IMG/VR virus record: IMGVR_UViG_3300020152_000014
Span: 1-42,017 of that record
Direction: 5' to 3' (one strand)
DNA from: a virus
DNA: 42,017 nucleotides
This document shows, in pieces, positions 1 through 8,647 of this stretch. Positions within the stretch are counted from its first letter, which is position 1. Each line of letters starts with the position of its first letter. The position numbers and the translations under genes are program-made. The notes beneath the pieces are model-generated. The model ran no database searches, was not told the DNA's origin, and worked only from the letters and a program-made list of their open reading frames with translations.

Positions 1-127
1 CCGCCCGCGAACGTGTCGCGCTCCGAATACCAGTAGGAGTTCGGGTGCTTGATGAAGCCGATGCAGCCGGCGTCCGTGTGGTTGCTGTTGTAGCTGAACC
101 CGCAGTTCACGGTGCGGACCATGCCGC
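1..127. repeat. Left copy of the 127-bp terminal direct repeat
   Basis: Identical to bases 41891-42017. Both copies lie inside the spike gene and keep its frame when merged. A repeat of exactly 127 bases is what a de Bruijn assembler using k=127 leaves when it closes a circular contig. I read it as an assembly overlap and not as a biological terminal repeat, giving a unit genome of 41,890 bp. Confidence 0.95.
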
Positions 128-1058
128 CATCCACGGCGCAGATGGCCCCTTCCGTCGTCCGCCCGTTCCAGCCCCCCGTGAAGTTGATGCAGAACCGCGG
201 AATGACCAGGCGCGAAATGGGCACGCCGTTCACCGAGGTGATTGGGGGGCCGCCTTCCGTTGCCGGGGGGAACTCCGTCGTGATCGTGGTCGGGCTGACG
301 GGCTGGTAGTAGGTTCCCTCAAGGTCGGGATCGTCGCCCGCCGAGGCGTTGCGGCGCAGCCAGAACGTGGCCGTGAGGGAGAGGCGATCCGACGCCACGG
401 TCTCCACCACCAGCGCGCCCGTGACCGCCGCCGCGTCCTCGTCGCCGTAGATGGCCTGCGTGCCGACCGCATACCCCGGGACCACCCGGTCCGGCAGCGC
501 CGTGCCCACGCCGATGGTCACCGGAACCCTTCCCGATACAGTCGTGCCATAGTCGATGGAGGTGATCGGGTAGCTCGACGGCGTGCCCGAGCCCTTTATC
601 GAAAACTCGTTCTCGTTGGCGCGCGCCTCGATGCTGTCGCCGTAGAGCTCCCAATAGCCATCGGGGATTTCGAGGTCGATCTTGCCGAAGGAGCCGGCCT
701 GCAAGCGCCGATAGCGCACCAGCATCTCGTGCAGCTCGGCCGCGGTCATGTCCTCCTCAAAGGGGACCGTGACCACCAGCCGCGTGTCGGGCTCCAGGTT
801 TCTCGCCGTGCCGTTGCCGTCGAATACGGCCTGCGCCTCCGCGTCCGACTCCACCAGCGTGGCGAAGCCGATCATGTCGGTTACGCCCGTCAGCCCGGCC
901 TTGTAGGCCCGGTTGTCGCGGAACACGGCGATGGTGTCGGTAACCTCGGGATCGACCGAGGCCACGCCCTCCAGGTCTCCAAACACCGCCGTTCCCGGCT
1001 CGACCGTCTGGTTGGGCGCCCAATCCGCGGGGATCGTGGGCCGAACCGTCCAGGTCAT
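1..1058 (-). CDS. Tail spike-like protein, N-terminal part (split by the window ends)
   Basis: The frame opens at ATG 1058 (start MTWTVRPTIPADW), runs leftward off base 1, and continues in frame from base 41890 to the stop at 40972. The joined gene is 1977 nt, 658 aa. The N-terminal third looks like a virion-attachment module. From about residue 290 the sequence is Gly/Asn/Ser/Thr-rich with short repeated strands (for example GFSYNSNHTDAGC), as in right-handed beta-helix spikes that bind or cut host surface glycan. The start overlaps the adaptor stop by 4 bases (ATGA). The receptor or depolymerase role is inferred; no catalytic residues are identified. Confidence 0.8.
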   Translation of the reverse strand, partial: MTWTVRPTIPADWAPNQTVEPGTAVFGDLEGVASVDPEVTDTIAVFRDNRAYKAGLTGVTDMIGFATLVESDAEAQAVFDGNGTARNLEPDTRLVVTVPFEEDMTAAELHEMLVRYRRLQAGSFGKIDLEIPDGYWELYGDSIEARANENEFSIKGSGTPSSYPITSIDYGTTVSGRVPVTIGVGTALPDRVVPGYAVGTQAIYGDEDAAAVTGALVVETVASDRLSLTATFWLRRNASAGDDPDLEGTYYQPVSPTTITTEFPPATEGGPPITSVNGVPISRLVIPRFCINFTGGWNGRTTEGAICAVDGGMVRTVNCGFSYNSNHTDAGCIGFIKHPNSYWYSERDTFAG

Positions 1059-1660
1059 ACGCAGACCGCCACGGGGGTGAGCGTGTCCCCCATGCTGTCG
1101 CCAAGGGACTGACGCTCGAGATCGTTCAGGATCGTGTCGAGCAGGCCGCCGTACTTGGTGACCAGCTCGTCATCCACCAGATACAGCGCCGCCTCCAGAG
1201 CGACCGCGTTGAGGTAGATGTCGGGGTGGCTTTCGATCAGCCAGTTCGTGTCGTCTTCCGACGTAAGCGCCGGGATCTTCTGGTAGAACGACAGGTCGGC
1301 CACGTAGGCGTCATTGGGGCTCGGCAGATACCAGAACTCGCCGCCGACGATGCTGTAGTACTTGGGCTTCCCCGCATCGGAATTCGCCGCTCGGACATGC
1401 TCCATGGCCTGCGGGGTCAGGTAGACCAGCGGCTCATCATCGAGCGAGAAGGACAGGACGCCCCCGAAGTAGTCCGGCACGGCGGAGAACTCGTCCGCCA
1501 GCGTCGCCGTGGTGCGCACGACCATCTCCCGCGTGCGCAGCCGGCGGTTCAGCTTGGCCTCGGCCAGCTGGATGAACGTATCGACGTTGGCGATGATGTT
1601 GGTATCGCCGGGCCGGACGACATAGCCGGGGATCAGCGCGACGAGGGAGGCGTAGTCCAT
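1055..1660 (-). CDS. Head-tail adaptor (phage adaptor / P22 gp4-like)
   Basis: 201 aa, starting MDYASLVALIPGYVV. The N-terminal region has the adaptor signature: a short segment, then an aspartate-containing helix, then LAEAKLNRRLRTREMV, the lysine/arginine-rich helix that packs against the portal in short-tailed phages. The middle holds a beta-rich insert (GGEFWYLPSPND). The C-terminal half is helical (LNAVALEAALYLVDDE), which fits oligomer packing. It lies after the capsid genes and before the spike, where a portal-tail connector is expected. The family call rests on motif and position; fold-level similarity was not tested. Confidence 0.75.
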   Translation of the reverse strand: MDYASLVALIPGYVVRPGDTNIIANVDTFIQLAEAKLNRRLRTREMVVRTTATLADEFSAVPDYFGGVLSFSLDDEPLVYLTPQAMEHVRAANSDAGKPKYYSIVGGEFWYLPSPNDAYVADLSFYQKIPALTSEDDTNWLIESHPDIYLNAVALEAALYLVDDELVTKYGGLLDTILNDLERQSLGDSMGDTLTPVAVCV

Positions 1661-1987
1661 CTAGAACCTCCAGTGAGCCGTGCGCAGGTGGCTCCAATCC
1701 GAGCAGTTCAACTTCTGCTTGAGCTTGTCGGCGTTGGCCGGGTCGAAGCAGTCCCACCCCTCCTCGTTGATCCATTTCTGGCGCACGATGGCGGGGATGG
1801 TGGCGGCTCTGCGCAGGGTCTTGTCCGCGTTCCAGCCGTTGTTGTGGTTGGCCTGCGCCTTGTTGTGGTCCAGCAGCGGGGCCACGTCCTGCGAGCTGAT
1901 GACCTGGTAGAAGCCCTCCGACTGGCGGCTGTCGTCCCACTCGTGGACAACGCCCGAGGAGGAGGTGAAGAGGGCCTTTCGGCTCAC
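1661..1987 (-). CDS. Hypothetical virion-region protein, 108 aa
   Basis: Starts GTG 1987 (SRKALFTSSSG) in a GTGA overlap with the previous gene's stop; an in-frame GTG at 1996 is the alternative. The protein is Trp- and Asn-rich in the second half (NNGWNADKTLRR, KWINEEGWDCFD). It stops directly before the adaptor gene. I recognise no domain. Its place between the capsid and adaptor genes suggests a head or neck component, but that is inference. Confidence 0.7.
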   Translation of the reverse strand: MSRKALFTSSSGVVHEWDDSRQSEGFYQVISSQDVAPLLDHNKAQANHNNGWNADKTLRRAATIPAIVRQKWINEEGWDCFDPANADKLKQKLNCSDWSHLRTAHWRF

Positions 1988-2256
1988 GCCTTCCACTCCG
2001 CTTCGGCCTCGACTTCCTTGGGCTTGGGCTGGGCCTTCGGGCGGGCGCCCTGAATCTCTGCGAAGCCGCGGTCCTCAAGGTCGAGCGCGATGGAGGCCGC
2101 GACCTTGAACTCCTCGTTGTGCTCGTAGAACTCGTCCCCCTGCATCGGGTGATGCACGCCGTTGGAAATCCGGCCCGCGCCCTTGAGGGTCACGCGAACG
2201 GTCACGAGGGGGTCTTCACGCACCGGCTGGGCCGCGCGGGGGGCTACTTTCGCCAT
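1984..2256 (-). CDS. Hypothetical protein downstream of major capsid protein, 90 aa
   Basis: Starts MAKVAPRAAQPV. A beta-rich middle (LVTVRVTLKGAGRISNG) is followed by a proline/lysine/glutamate-rich tail (RPKAQPKPKEVEAEAEW). Small proteins of this kind directly after the capsid gene are often head decoration or completion factors. No motif proves that here. It is separated from the capsid gene by a strong UUCG hairpin, so its expression may be lower. Confidence 0.7.
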   Translation of the reverse strand: MAKVAPRAAQPVREDPLVTVRVTLKGAGRISNGVHHPMQGDEFYEHNEEFKVAASIALDLEDRGFAEIQGARPKAQPKPKEVEAEAEWKA

Positions 2257-2276
2257 GGTCTCTCTGGGAAGGCGAA

Positions 2277-2294
2277 GGGGGGCCGAAGCCCCCC
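2277..2294 (-). terminator. UUCG tetraloop stem-loop after the major capsid gene
   Basis: In the leftward transcript, GGGGGGC-UUCG-GCCCCCC forms a perfect 7-bp stem with the very stable UUCG loop. It lies about 20 bases past the capsid stop and about 20 bases before the next start. There is no U-tract after it, so a partial attenuator or mRNA-stabilising 3' hairpin is as likely as a full terminator. Confidence 0.6.
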
Positions 2295-2313
2295 CTCTAG
2301 TTGCAGGTCAGGC

Positions 2314-3270
2314 TCAGGTGAGGTCGGCCACGACTCCGCCGCCAAGTTGGTTGCGGCAGACGAGCAGCTTCTCGGCGATCATCTGGAACTTCTCGTTGTC
2401 GCCAGACTTCGCCAGCGCCTGCGTGAACAGCGGGCGCAGGGTGCCGACGGCCCACATTTCCGGGTCGATCAGCAGGCAGTCGCGGGTGAGGCCGTAGGCG
2501 TGCGGGATCAGGGTCAGGTTGCCGAAGTCCGAAACGTAGACATCAGCGCCGCCGATGATCGTCGCCAGCTTCTTGCCCGGAGCGTCAGCGCGGATATCCG
2601 CGATGCCGGTGAAGGCAGAGAACTGCTGCTTGTGGGTCGCACCCATGTAGGCCTGGCTGAACTTCGCGCCGTTCGAGAACGCGGTCGCGAGAACGGCCTT
2701 CAGCAGGGCCTCGGTGAAGGTCCGCTGCGTGCCGTTGGTGGCCGCAGCCACGACGCCGGCCGAGAAGCCGCCGTCCGAGCCGCCGGAGCCGCGGGAGTCG
2801 GCCGTGGTGATCCACGCCAGCGCACCGGCCGACTTGCCGGTCGTGGCGCCGTCTTCCGCCACCGACGCGTAGTTGCCGATGAAGCGGGCCTCCATGTCGC
2901 GGACGATCTCCTTGCCCTTCAGGAGCTTCTGGCGGGCGAGTTCCGACGCGCGGCCGGCGGTGTCCACGGCTTCGGCAGTGCCCGAGACCACACCGGACTT
3001 GGTGAAGATCTGCGTGCGGTTGCCGACGCGGGTGGGAGCGTTGGCGGCCCCCAGCGTGCCGGCGTCGTCGCCTTCCAGAGCCGCGTTGGTGGCGTCCGGG
3101 GAGGCGAGGGTTTCGGTCTGCCACTCGTGGTAGCGGTTCTTGACCTTGACCTTGCCGATGTTGGAGGTGAAGGGCGTCTCTTCCGCGGCGACGCGGTAGA
3201 TGACGTTTTCGAGGTCTTCGCGCACACCGACGTTGGTGGCCGAGACGACGGTATTGGTGGGTGCAGCCAT
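2314..3270 (-). CDS. Major capsid protein (SU10 / DUF5309-like)
   Basis: 318 aa, starting MAAPTNTVVSATNVGV. It carries the features of the SU10-type capsid family: an N-terminal arm, an early EETPFTSNIGK segment followed by a Tyr/Trp-containing strand (RYHEWQTETLAS), a variable glycine-rich domain near residues 140-175, and the closing segment EKFQMIAEKLLVCRNQLG. It follows the scaffold gene by 3 bases and precedes a strong hairpin, as expected for the most abundant virion protein. Length suits a HK97-fold shell protein. Identification is by pattern and context. Confidence 0.85.
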   Translation of the reverse strand: MAAPTNTVVSATNVGVREDLENVIYRVAAEETPFTSNIGKVKVKNRYHEWQTETLASPDATNAALEGDDAGTLGAANAPTRVGNRTQIFTKSGVVSGTAEAVDTAGRASELARQKLLKGKEIVRDMEARFIGNYASVAEDGATTGKSAGALAWITTADSRGSGGSDGGFSAGVVAAATNGTQRTFTEALLKAVLATAFSNGAKFSQAYMGATHKQQFSAFTGIADIRADAPGKKLATIIGGADVYVSDFGNLTLIPHAYGLTRDCLLIDPEMWAVGTLRPLFTQALAKSGDNEKFQMIAEKLLVCRNQLGGGVVADLT

Positions 3271-3273
3271 TGG

Positions 3274-4170
3274 TTACAGTCCTAACTTCAGGATGAGGTC
3301 CACGGCGTCGTCAGTGCTGCGCGTCTGCGCGAAGCGGTTCTTGAGCGCCTGAACCTCGCGTTGGGGGGAGGTCCCCGGCTGGGCCGACGTGGGTTTCACG
3401 GGCTTGCGCGGGGCTTCGATGGGCTTGCGGGTCGTCGCGGTCTTGGCGGCGGCCTGCGCCTGGTCGAACTTCATGGCCTTGTAGGCGATGGAGAGTTCGA
3501 CGGCGGAGGCGGCGGTCAGCTGTTCCGGCGGGACACCCTGGGAGACGAGGTATTGCCCGAGTTCGGCCCGGCGTTTGGGGCCTTCCACGGGGTCGGCGAG
3601 TTCCGGCGCGACGGTTGGGAGCTTGCGCCCCTCCTCTTGCAGGAACGAGGCGAAGGCGTTCCGGTCGGCCTCGGCCTTGGCAGCCTGAAGCTGCTGTACC
3701 TTGTGTTGGGCCGCCAGCGCTTCGCCGGGGTTGGTCCGAAGCCATTCTTCCCAATCGACGGGGCCGAACAGGTCTTCGTTCAGACGCGCCGCCTCGAAAA
3801 GCTCGTTCAGCTTCTCGGCGGCGGTCTGGTATTGCTTGGTCGCTTCGGCGCTGCGCTGGATGAACTGCTCGGCGGCGCGGTTGCGGTTGTTCTCGTGCTC
3901 CACGATGGCCGCCTGAACCTCAGGGGGCGCTTTCGCGAAGGCGGCCTTGTCCTCGGCCGACCAGAAGTGCGGGGCCTCTACGGCCGGGGCGGGCTCAGCC
4001 TCTTCCTCGGCGGGCTCTTCCTCCGCTTCCGGCTCGGCGTCGTCGGCCGGCTCTTCGGCGGATTCCTCGGCCGGGGCCTCGGCCTCTGGCTGTTCGTCGT
4101 TCAGCAGCGCAACGGCGTCCTCATCGGACAGCACGGCGTCATCCGAAGGAGCTTCGGTTGCTTCGGTCAT
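3274..4170 (-). CDS. Capsid scaffolding protein
   Basis: 298 aa from ATG 4170, with AGGTGA upstream as ribosome site; the in-frame TTG at 4173 is less likely. The first 65 residues are extremely acidic and alanine-rich (runs such as EEPAEEEAEPAPA). A long helical, coiled-coil-like middle follows (QYQTAAEKLNELFEAARL, HKVQQLQAAKAEADR) and a basic C-terminus. This layout and the position directly before the capsid gene are typical of assembly scaffolds, which fill the procapsid and leave. No protease motif was seen. Confidence 0.8.
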   Translation of the reverse strand: MTEATEAPSDDAVLSDEDAVALLNDEQPEAEAPAEESAEEPADDAEPEAEEEPAEEEAEPAPAVEAPHFWSAEDKAAFAKAPPEVQAAIVEHENNRNRAAEQFIQRSAEATKQYQTAAEKLNELFEAARLNEDLFGPVDWEEWLRTNPGEALAAQHKVQQLQAAKAEADRNAFASFLQEEGRKLPTVAPELADPVEGPKRRAELGQYLVSQGVPPEQLTAASAVELSIAYKAMKFDQAQAAAKTATTRKPIEAPRKPVKPTSAQPGTSPQREVQALKNRFAQTRSTDDAVDLILKLGL

Positions 4171-4192
4171 CAATCACCTGGTGGTGGGCGTC

Positions 4193-4441
4193 CTAGGAGG
4201 ACGGGAATTGCGCTGCGATGGCCTCGGCCACCTTGCCCGTGTCGATCACGGACTGAACGGCCTGCTTCACGGCCTCCAGCACCTGAACGGAGAGGATCAG
4301 CTTCTCGCGCATCAGGGCGTCGGTAATGGGTGTGGCGGCGGCCTTCTCCAGCAGCCCCTGACGGACAGCGGCGAAGGCGGCTTCGGTCTGCTCAAGCTCA
4401 CGGGCGGCGGCGTGGCCCTTGGCTATGGCGTTAGTGGACAT
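4193..4441 (-). CDS. Hypothetical helical protein, 82 aa
   Basis: Starts ATG 4441 (MSTNAIAKGHAAARELEQ); it overlaps the end of the upstream gene by 11 bases. The whole protein is predicted helical with alternating charged and alanine residues (AAFAAVRQGLLEKAAATP). It sits between portal and scaffold genes, so a role in head assembly is possible. No family recognised. Confidence 0.7.
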   Translation of the reverse strand: MSTNAIAKGHAAARELEQTEAAFAAVRQGLLEKAAATPITDALMREKLILSVQVLEAVKQAVQSVIDTGKVAEAIAAQFPSS

Positions 4442-4625
4442 CAACGCGCTCCCACGTGCCGTCAGCGGCTTCGCGCCACAGCACGCCGTCTGTGCCCATC
4501 TGCCAGTTGCCTATGCTCATCGGCGGGCCGGGCTGGAGGAAGCGAACGGCGTGAGCATTGGTCCACTTCGGCCGAAGATCGACGCGCAGCAGGCGCGCCA
4601 GCCACATGATGAACGCTCGCCTCAT
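4431..4625 (-). CDS. Hypothetical protein after portal, 64 aa
   Basis: Starts MRRAFIMWLARLLRVD in an ATGA overlap with the portal stop. A short amphipathic, possibly membrane-touching N-terminal helix is followed by a Trp/Gly-rich stretch (MSIGNWQMGTDGVLWRE) resembling short beta-hairpin repeats. Function unknown. Confidence 0.65.
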   Translation of the reverse strand: MRRAFIMWLARLLRVDLRPKWTNAHAVRFLQPGPPMSIGNWQMGTDGVLWREAADGTWERVDVH

Positions 4626-6586
4626 CCGACTTGCCCCCCGAAGCGCACACCGGCGCCCTGTGACGCCTGCATGGCGTTGCGCAGGGTGGCCATCTGCATT
4701 TCCATCTGCATCTTCTCGCGGGCGATCTGCACTTCAGCCTCGGCCTTCTCCCGCTCAAGCTGAAGCTCGGCCTCCTGCTTCTGCTGCTCCATCTGGAGCT
4801 TGGCCTGCTCGATCTGCATCTTGCCCTGCATCTCGATCATCTTGGGATCGGGCGGGGGTTCCTGCGGCGGGATTTGCGCCGGGTCGGTGATGTAGGGGTC
4901 GGCGTTCTTGATGCCGGACTTCTCAAGGTAGCGCTTGGCGAGCTTGTAGCGGTTTTCCGGCGTGACCATGGGCGCTGTCGCCGGGTTCATCATCAGCGAG
5001 TCCTGAAGCTGGAGCCCGTTGCCGAGTGCAGCCTGCTCTTCTTCTCGCCCGCCAGCACCAACGCCGATCTCAATCGTCATGTCCGCGCGGTTGCCCCAGC
5101 TCGTGGGGTCCACGTCCACCCACTGGTTGCGAAGCCGGACCTTCTGCGCCTGCGTCGAGTGCGTGCGGGTCAGTTCGTGCAGGCCGAGGAACAGGTCTTT
5201 CAGGCCCGTCTCGGCGAAGATGCGCGCGATCATGCGGATGCGCTTCATCGCCTGCGTCATCAACTGCTGCGCACCCTTGGCGGTGTCGTGCAGGGTGTCG
5301 GGGTTCAGGCCCTGCGCGTTGCGCACTATCCCCGTGCGCTGCTCGGCCATGGTGGAGACGTATTCGAGCGCCCCCTGAACGTCGAAGCTCAGCGCGCCGG
5401 CCCCGATTGGCTTGATCGCGTTGCCCGACTTGGAGCGGATGGGAACGCCCGGCTCATTGCGCAGGAGGTCGGCAATCGTGTTCTTGCTGGCCTGCTCTTC
5501 CGACACCTCGACGCGCTGGTTGAGGGCGAAATAGCCCGAATCCAGCAGCATCCGCACGAGCGCCGTCTTGATGCGCTGGATCTCCAGCAGCTTGTCGGCC
5601 AGCGACTCCCCGTAGAAGCGGTGCGCGACCATGTAGGGCGTCAGCGCGGCGAAGCACACGCGGTTGATGCGGGTCTTCTCCAGCAGGATCGAACAGTCGC
5701 GGTCCGTGACCACGGAGTAGCGGACCAGCTTGTTGCCTTCGAGAACCTTGATGCAGTGCTGGAGGATTTCCACCCGGCGCAGGTCGTTCGTCGCCGCGTC
5801 GCGCAATTCCTCGCTCTCCGAAGCGGTATCGCGCGCCTGCGCTACAGCCTCGCCGGTCTCGACGCAGCCGGGCAGATCGTCCACCTTGGACCGCTCGTAG
5901 CCGTCCGCGATCAGGTCCTGCGCGCGGGGCCGCGAGCGCATGACGCAGTAGGTCGCATCACGCAGGGCCACGGTGTCGGGGGCGACGGCGAAGTCTTCCG
6001 GCGGGACCGCCTTGAACTTGGCGCAGCCCGCCTTCTCCACCTTGCGGACGGTGACCTTGAAGCGCGGGTCCGCTTCCACGAGCCCGCCCTCGGCCGCCTC
6101 GGCCTTGACGATCTCGTATCCGGCCTGCTCCAGCATCTGAAGCTGGACCGCGCCAACCTCCAGGCTCTCTTCCTGGTATTCGTCCTCGTTCCACCAGAAG
6201 GTGAACACGCCGGTCTTCACCAGCAGCGCGTCCTTGAAGGCGGTGTAGAGAGCCCCAAACCCGTCGTTCTCGTTGAACACGACGTGGTTGATGAAGTCGG
6301 TCTCTTGCGCCGCGCCTTCCTCGTCCTCCGGGCCCTGCGGCGCGAAGGAGGCCACGTCATCCCCGCCCGTGAAGATCTCCATCAGGTCGGGCAGCACGGT
6401 CTCGATGGCGTCGGCCACGTCGGTGCTGACAGCGCGCGAGCGGTTCGGCAGGCTCGGCACGTCGTCCATGATGCCTTGCGCGTATTGCAGGGCCTTCTCG
6501 CGGGCAGGCGCCAGTTCGTCGTCCTGATCCAGCCCAATCGCGCGGTCGAACTCGTCCTTGCAGAGCTGGAGCAGTTCGTCTGTCAT
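4622..6586 (-). CDS. Portal protein (P22-type podovirus portal)
   Basis: 654 aa from ATG 6586 (MTDELLQLCKDEFDRAIG); the start overlaps the terminase stop by one base (TAATG). The N-terminal region includes SRAVSTDVADAIETVLPDL and an acidic segment, followed by the long wing region with VLVKTG-like FKDALLVKTGVFTFWW and PPEDFAVAPD, typical of portals of this class. The last 70 residues are a Gln/Glu/Lys/Met-rich coiled coil (MQGKMQIEQAKLQMEQQ), resembling the long C-terminal barrel of P22-like portals. It forms the dodecameric DNA gate, docks terminase during packaging and later holds the tail adaptor. Confidence 0.88.
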   Translation of the reverse strand: MTDELLQLCKDEFDRAIGLDQDDELAPAREKALQYAQGIMDDVPSLPNRSRAVSTDVADAIETVLPDLMEIFTGGDDVASFAPQGPEDEEGAAQETDFINHVVFNENDGFGALYTAFKDALLVKTGVFTFWWNEDEYQEESLEVGAVQLQMLEQAGYEIVKAEAAEGGLVEADPRFKVTVRKVEKAGCAKFKAVPPEDFAVAPDTVALRDATYCVMRSRPRAQDLIADGYERSKVDDLPGCVETGEAVAQARDTASESEELRDAATNDLRRVEILQHCIKVLEGNKLVRYSVVTDRDCSILLEKTRINRVCFAALTPYMVAHRFYGESLADKLLEIQRIKTALVRMLLDSGYFALNQRVEVSEEQASKNTIADLLRNEPGVPIRSKSGNAIKPIGAGALSFDVQGALEYVSTMAEQRTGIVRNAQGLNPDTLHDTAKGAQQLMTQAMKRIRMIARIFAETGLKDLFLGLHELTRTHSTQAQKVRLRNQWVDVDPTSWGNRADMTIEIGVGAGGREEEQAALGNGLQLQDSLMMNPATAPMVTPENRYKLAKRYLEKSGIKNADPYITDPAQIPPQEPPPDPKMIEMQGKMQIEQAKLQMEQQKQEAELQLEREKAEAEVQIAREKMQMEMQMATLRNAMQASQGAGVRFGGQVG

Positions 6587-7854
6587 TAAACGGCTCCGAA
6601 TGAGGGAATGACCATGGCCTCGGCCTTCCGCGGCTCGTCGTAGGCGATGCACATCAGCCCGAAGGCGTCGGCCGCGTGGGAAGACCAGTCATGCTCTGGA
6701 CCAAGGCCGATGTTGCGGGCCTCGTCCTTCTTCTCGTGGTAGTAGCCAAGCGCCTCGCGCCCGGCCTCGGTCTTGGGGGCGAACCACATGCGGTTGAACA
6801 GCCGCCGGGCCGCCTCGATACGCATCATGGCCGCGCCCTGACCCTGGTTGGGGATCACGGTAACGTCGAAGCCCGCGTCCCTCAGGTGGTCGGCATAGCG
6901 CTTGCCGGTGATGGTGTTGGTGTTCACCCCGTCATGGGGCAGGAAGCACAGCGCTTCACCCCAGCCGCGGCGGCGAAGCTCGTTGACGTAGTAGGCGAGA
7001 ACCTGTCCCTGCCCTTCGATGTAGTCGAGCACGCGGATTTCACGGTCCACGAACTGCACGATCCAGATGGCGTTGGCGTCCGCCTTCGCGCCTGCCCCGC
7101 CGATGTCGAAGTAGGCGCGAACGGACAGCATCTCTTCCACCGGCAGGCGGGTGATGCGGCCCTCTTCCTTCGCCTTGGCCAGGTGCTTGGCGAAGTAGGC
7201 CCCTTCCAGCGCCCTCGCATAGTCGCCCTCCCAGATGTGCGGGTAGCGATCCGGGTAGAGCTCCTTGTCTAGCTGGCGCTCGGCTTCGAGCACGTCCGGG
7301 AACCACGGGTTGTCGCGCCAGTTGGCCTCAACGACGACCGCGCCCTCGGGCTGTTGCCCCCTCAGGAACTCGTCAATCGCATCCGTCTTGCGGCGCGGGT
7401 TCCAGCTCGCCCAAATCTCCGAGCCCTCGGCCCGAAGCGTCGGGCGGAGCAGCGTCAAGGACCGAGTCGAGAGCGTCTGCGCCTCTTCCACCCACGCCAC
7501 GTCAAAGCCCTCGAGCGACTTGATGCTCTCGGCCGTGTGGTCCTGCATCCCCTGGAAGATGATGACCCCGCCGCCGGGCGTCTTGATCTCGTCCCTCAGC
7601 ACCTCGAACCGGCTACCCAGCCCCAGCGCCTGTATCTTGTCCTCCACCAGCCGCTTGGCCGACTCCTTCAGCGTCTTCTGAACCTCGCGGATGCAGACGG
7701 CGCGAAGGCCAGGCTTGAGCAGGGCGGTCTCGACCAGCAGCTCGGCGAAGAAGTGCGACTTGCCCGACCCGCGCCCGCCGTGCGCCCCCTTGTAGCGAGC
7801 AGGCTGAAGAAGCGGCTCGAAGACTTCGGGGGTCTCAATCTCCAGAGCGGACAA
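6586..7854 (-). CDS. terL: Terminase large subunit
   Basis: 422 aa. Walker A GGRGSGKS at residues 26-33, Walker B with catalytic acid VAWVEEAQ at 119-126, and an RNase H-like nuclease domain starting with D250 in YFDIGG. This is the ATP-driven DNA-packaging motor and headful or site-specific nuclease of tailed phages, of the PBSX/Terminase_3 type. The gene overlaps the small subunit by 20 bases and the portal by one, giving the usual TerS-TerL-portal order. The circularly permuted assembly is compatible with headful packaging, but packaging type cannot be proved from sequence alone. Confidence 0.93.
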   Translation of the reverse strand: MSALEIETPEVFEPLLQPARYKGAHGGRGSGKSHFFAELLVETALLKPGLRAVCIREVQKTLKESAKRLVEDKIQALGLGSRFEVLRDEIKTPGGGVIIFQGMQDHTAESIKSLEGFDVAWVEEAQTLSTRSLTLLRPTLRAEGSEIWASWNPRRKTDAIDEFLRGQQPEGAVVVEANWRDNPWFPDVLEAERQLDKELYPDRYPHIWEGDYARALEGAYFAKHLAKAKEEGRITRLPVEEMLSVRAYFDIGGAGAKADANAIWIVQFVDREIRVLDYIEGQGQVLAYYVNELRRRGWGEALCFLPHDGVNTNTITGKRYADHLRDAGFDVTVIPNQGQGAAMMRIEAARRLFNRMWFAPKTEAGREALGYYHEKKDEARNIGLGPEHDWSSHAADAFGLMCIAYDEPRKAEAMVIPSFGAV

Positions 7855-8242
7855 TGCGCCGGATCACTTCAGTCACGACAGGGCCGCCACCCTCGCCCGT
7901 GTGCTCGTTGGTCAGCTTGTCGCCGTAGACCTTGGGCTTCAGCTTCGAGGCGATCCACTTGCGGGTGTCCACCTTCAGCCGATCACGGGCAACAGTGACC
8001 GCCGTATCCTCGCCCGCAGCATCCGCCAGCGAGATCAGGTCGTCCGCCAGAGTGTCAGCCTGGGCTTCGCGTGCGCGTGCGTATTGGTCGCTGAACGCCG
8101 CGTGTGCCGCGAGCCACCTGAACACCGTGGCCTTGTTCGGCATTCCCTCGGCTTCGCAGATCTTCCTCAGGCTCTTGCCGTCCGCGATCTCCTCACAGAT
8201 GGCGTCAGCCATCTCTTGAGTTAACTCAGACGGCCGGCCCAT
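7835..8242 (-). CDS. terS: Terminase small subunit
   Basis: 135 aa. The N-terminus carries a helix-turn-helix (KSLRKICEAEGMPNKATVFRWLA, residues about 24-46 in two overlapping parts), then QYARAREAQADTLADDL, then RLKVDTRKWIASKLKPKVYGDK, the conserved tail of a widespread small terminase family. It recognises phage DNA and recruits the large subunit. Its position directly upstream of terL supports the call. Confidence 0.9.
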   Translation of the reverse strand: MGRPSELTQEMADAICEEIADGKSLRKICEAEGMPNKATVFRWLAAHAAFSDQYARAREAQADTLADDLISLADAAGEDTAVTVARDRLKVDTRKWIASKLKPKVYGDKLTNEHTGEGGGPVVTEVIRRIVRSGD

Positions 8243-8245
8243 TGG

Positions 8246-8647
8246 TTAGGCCGCGCCCTGCCAGTTCGTGCCCGAGACAGCGGAGACGTGGACCAGGCCG
8301 GTGTTCGGCGACTTGGCCGCGACGTACTGATCGGTCGGGTTGGCGCTGTCCACGGCCAGCAACACGGCGATGCCGGAAGAGGCCGTCATGACGCTGAAGT
8401 GCTTCTTGGCGGTGAAGGCGGTGAGGATCGTCCCCGTCGAGGCCGTGACCGTGCCGGAGTAGCTGTCCGCGGTGAGGCCGGCGCCAGTGGAGCTTTCCGA
8501 GATCCATGCCTCAAGACAGTAGATGCCGGGCACGATCTCGCCGCGCGCATTGCGGACGGAAAGGGTCGCTTCCATCCCGTCAGTGGTGGCGGAGGCAGCC
8601 AGGTCGATCCTGACCGAAAGCGCGTTCTTCTGGGCAACAGAGGCCAT
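8246..8647 (-). CDS. Hypothetical beta-rich protein before terminase, 133 aa
   Basis: Starts MASVAQKNALSVRIDLAAS. Dominated by Ser/Thr/Ala/Gly beta strands (DSYSGTVTASTGTILTAFTA) and ending AVSGTNWQGAA; it looks like an immunoglobulin-like or decoration-type fold. It is the first gene of the structural run, three bases before terS. A head decoration or minor virion role is plausible but unproven. Confidence 0.7.
   Translation of the reverse strand: MASVAQKNALSVRIDLAASATTDGMEATLSVRNARGEIVPGIYCLEAWISESSTGAGLTADSYSGTVTASTGTILTAFTAKKHFSVMTASSGIAVLLAVDSANPTDQYVAAKSPNTGLVHVSAVSGTNWQGAA

Noticed and set aside
1-127. Biological direct terminal repeat or cos ends
   Set aside because: The exact length of 127 and position within a coding gene fit an assembler k-mer overlap better.
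45-1112. Long plus-strand open frame (355 codons)
   Set aside because: It is antisense to the split spike gene; the minus-strand frame has the better composition, coupling to the adaptor and continuity across the circle.
4874-6589. 571-codon plus-strand open frame
   Set aside because: Shadow of the portal gene in GC-rich DNA; no start signal or recognisable domain.
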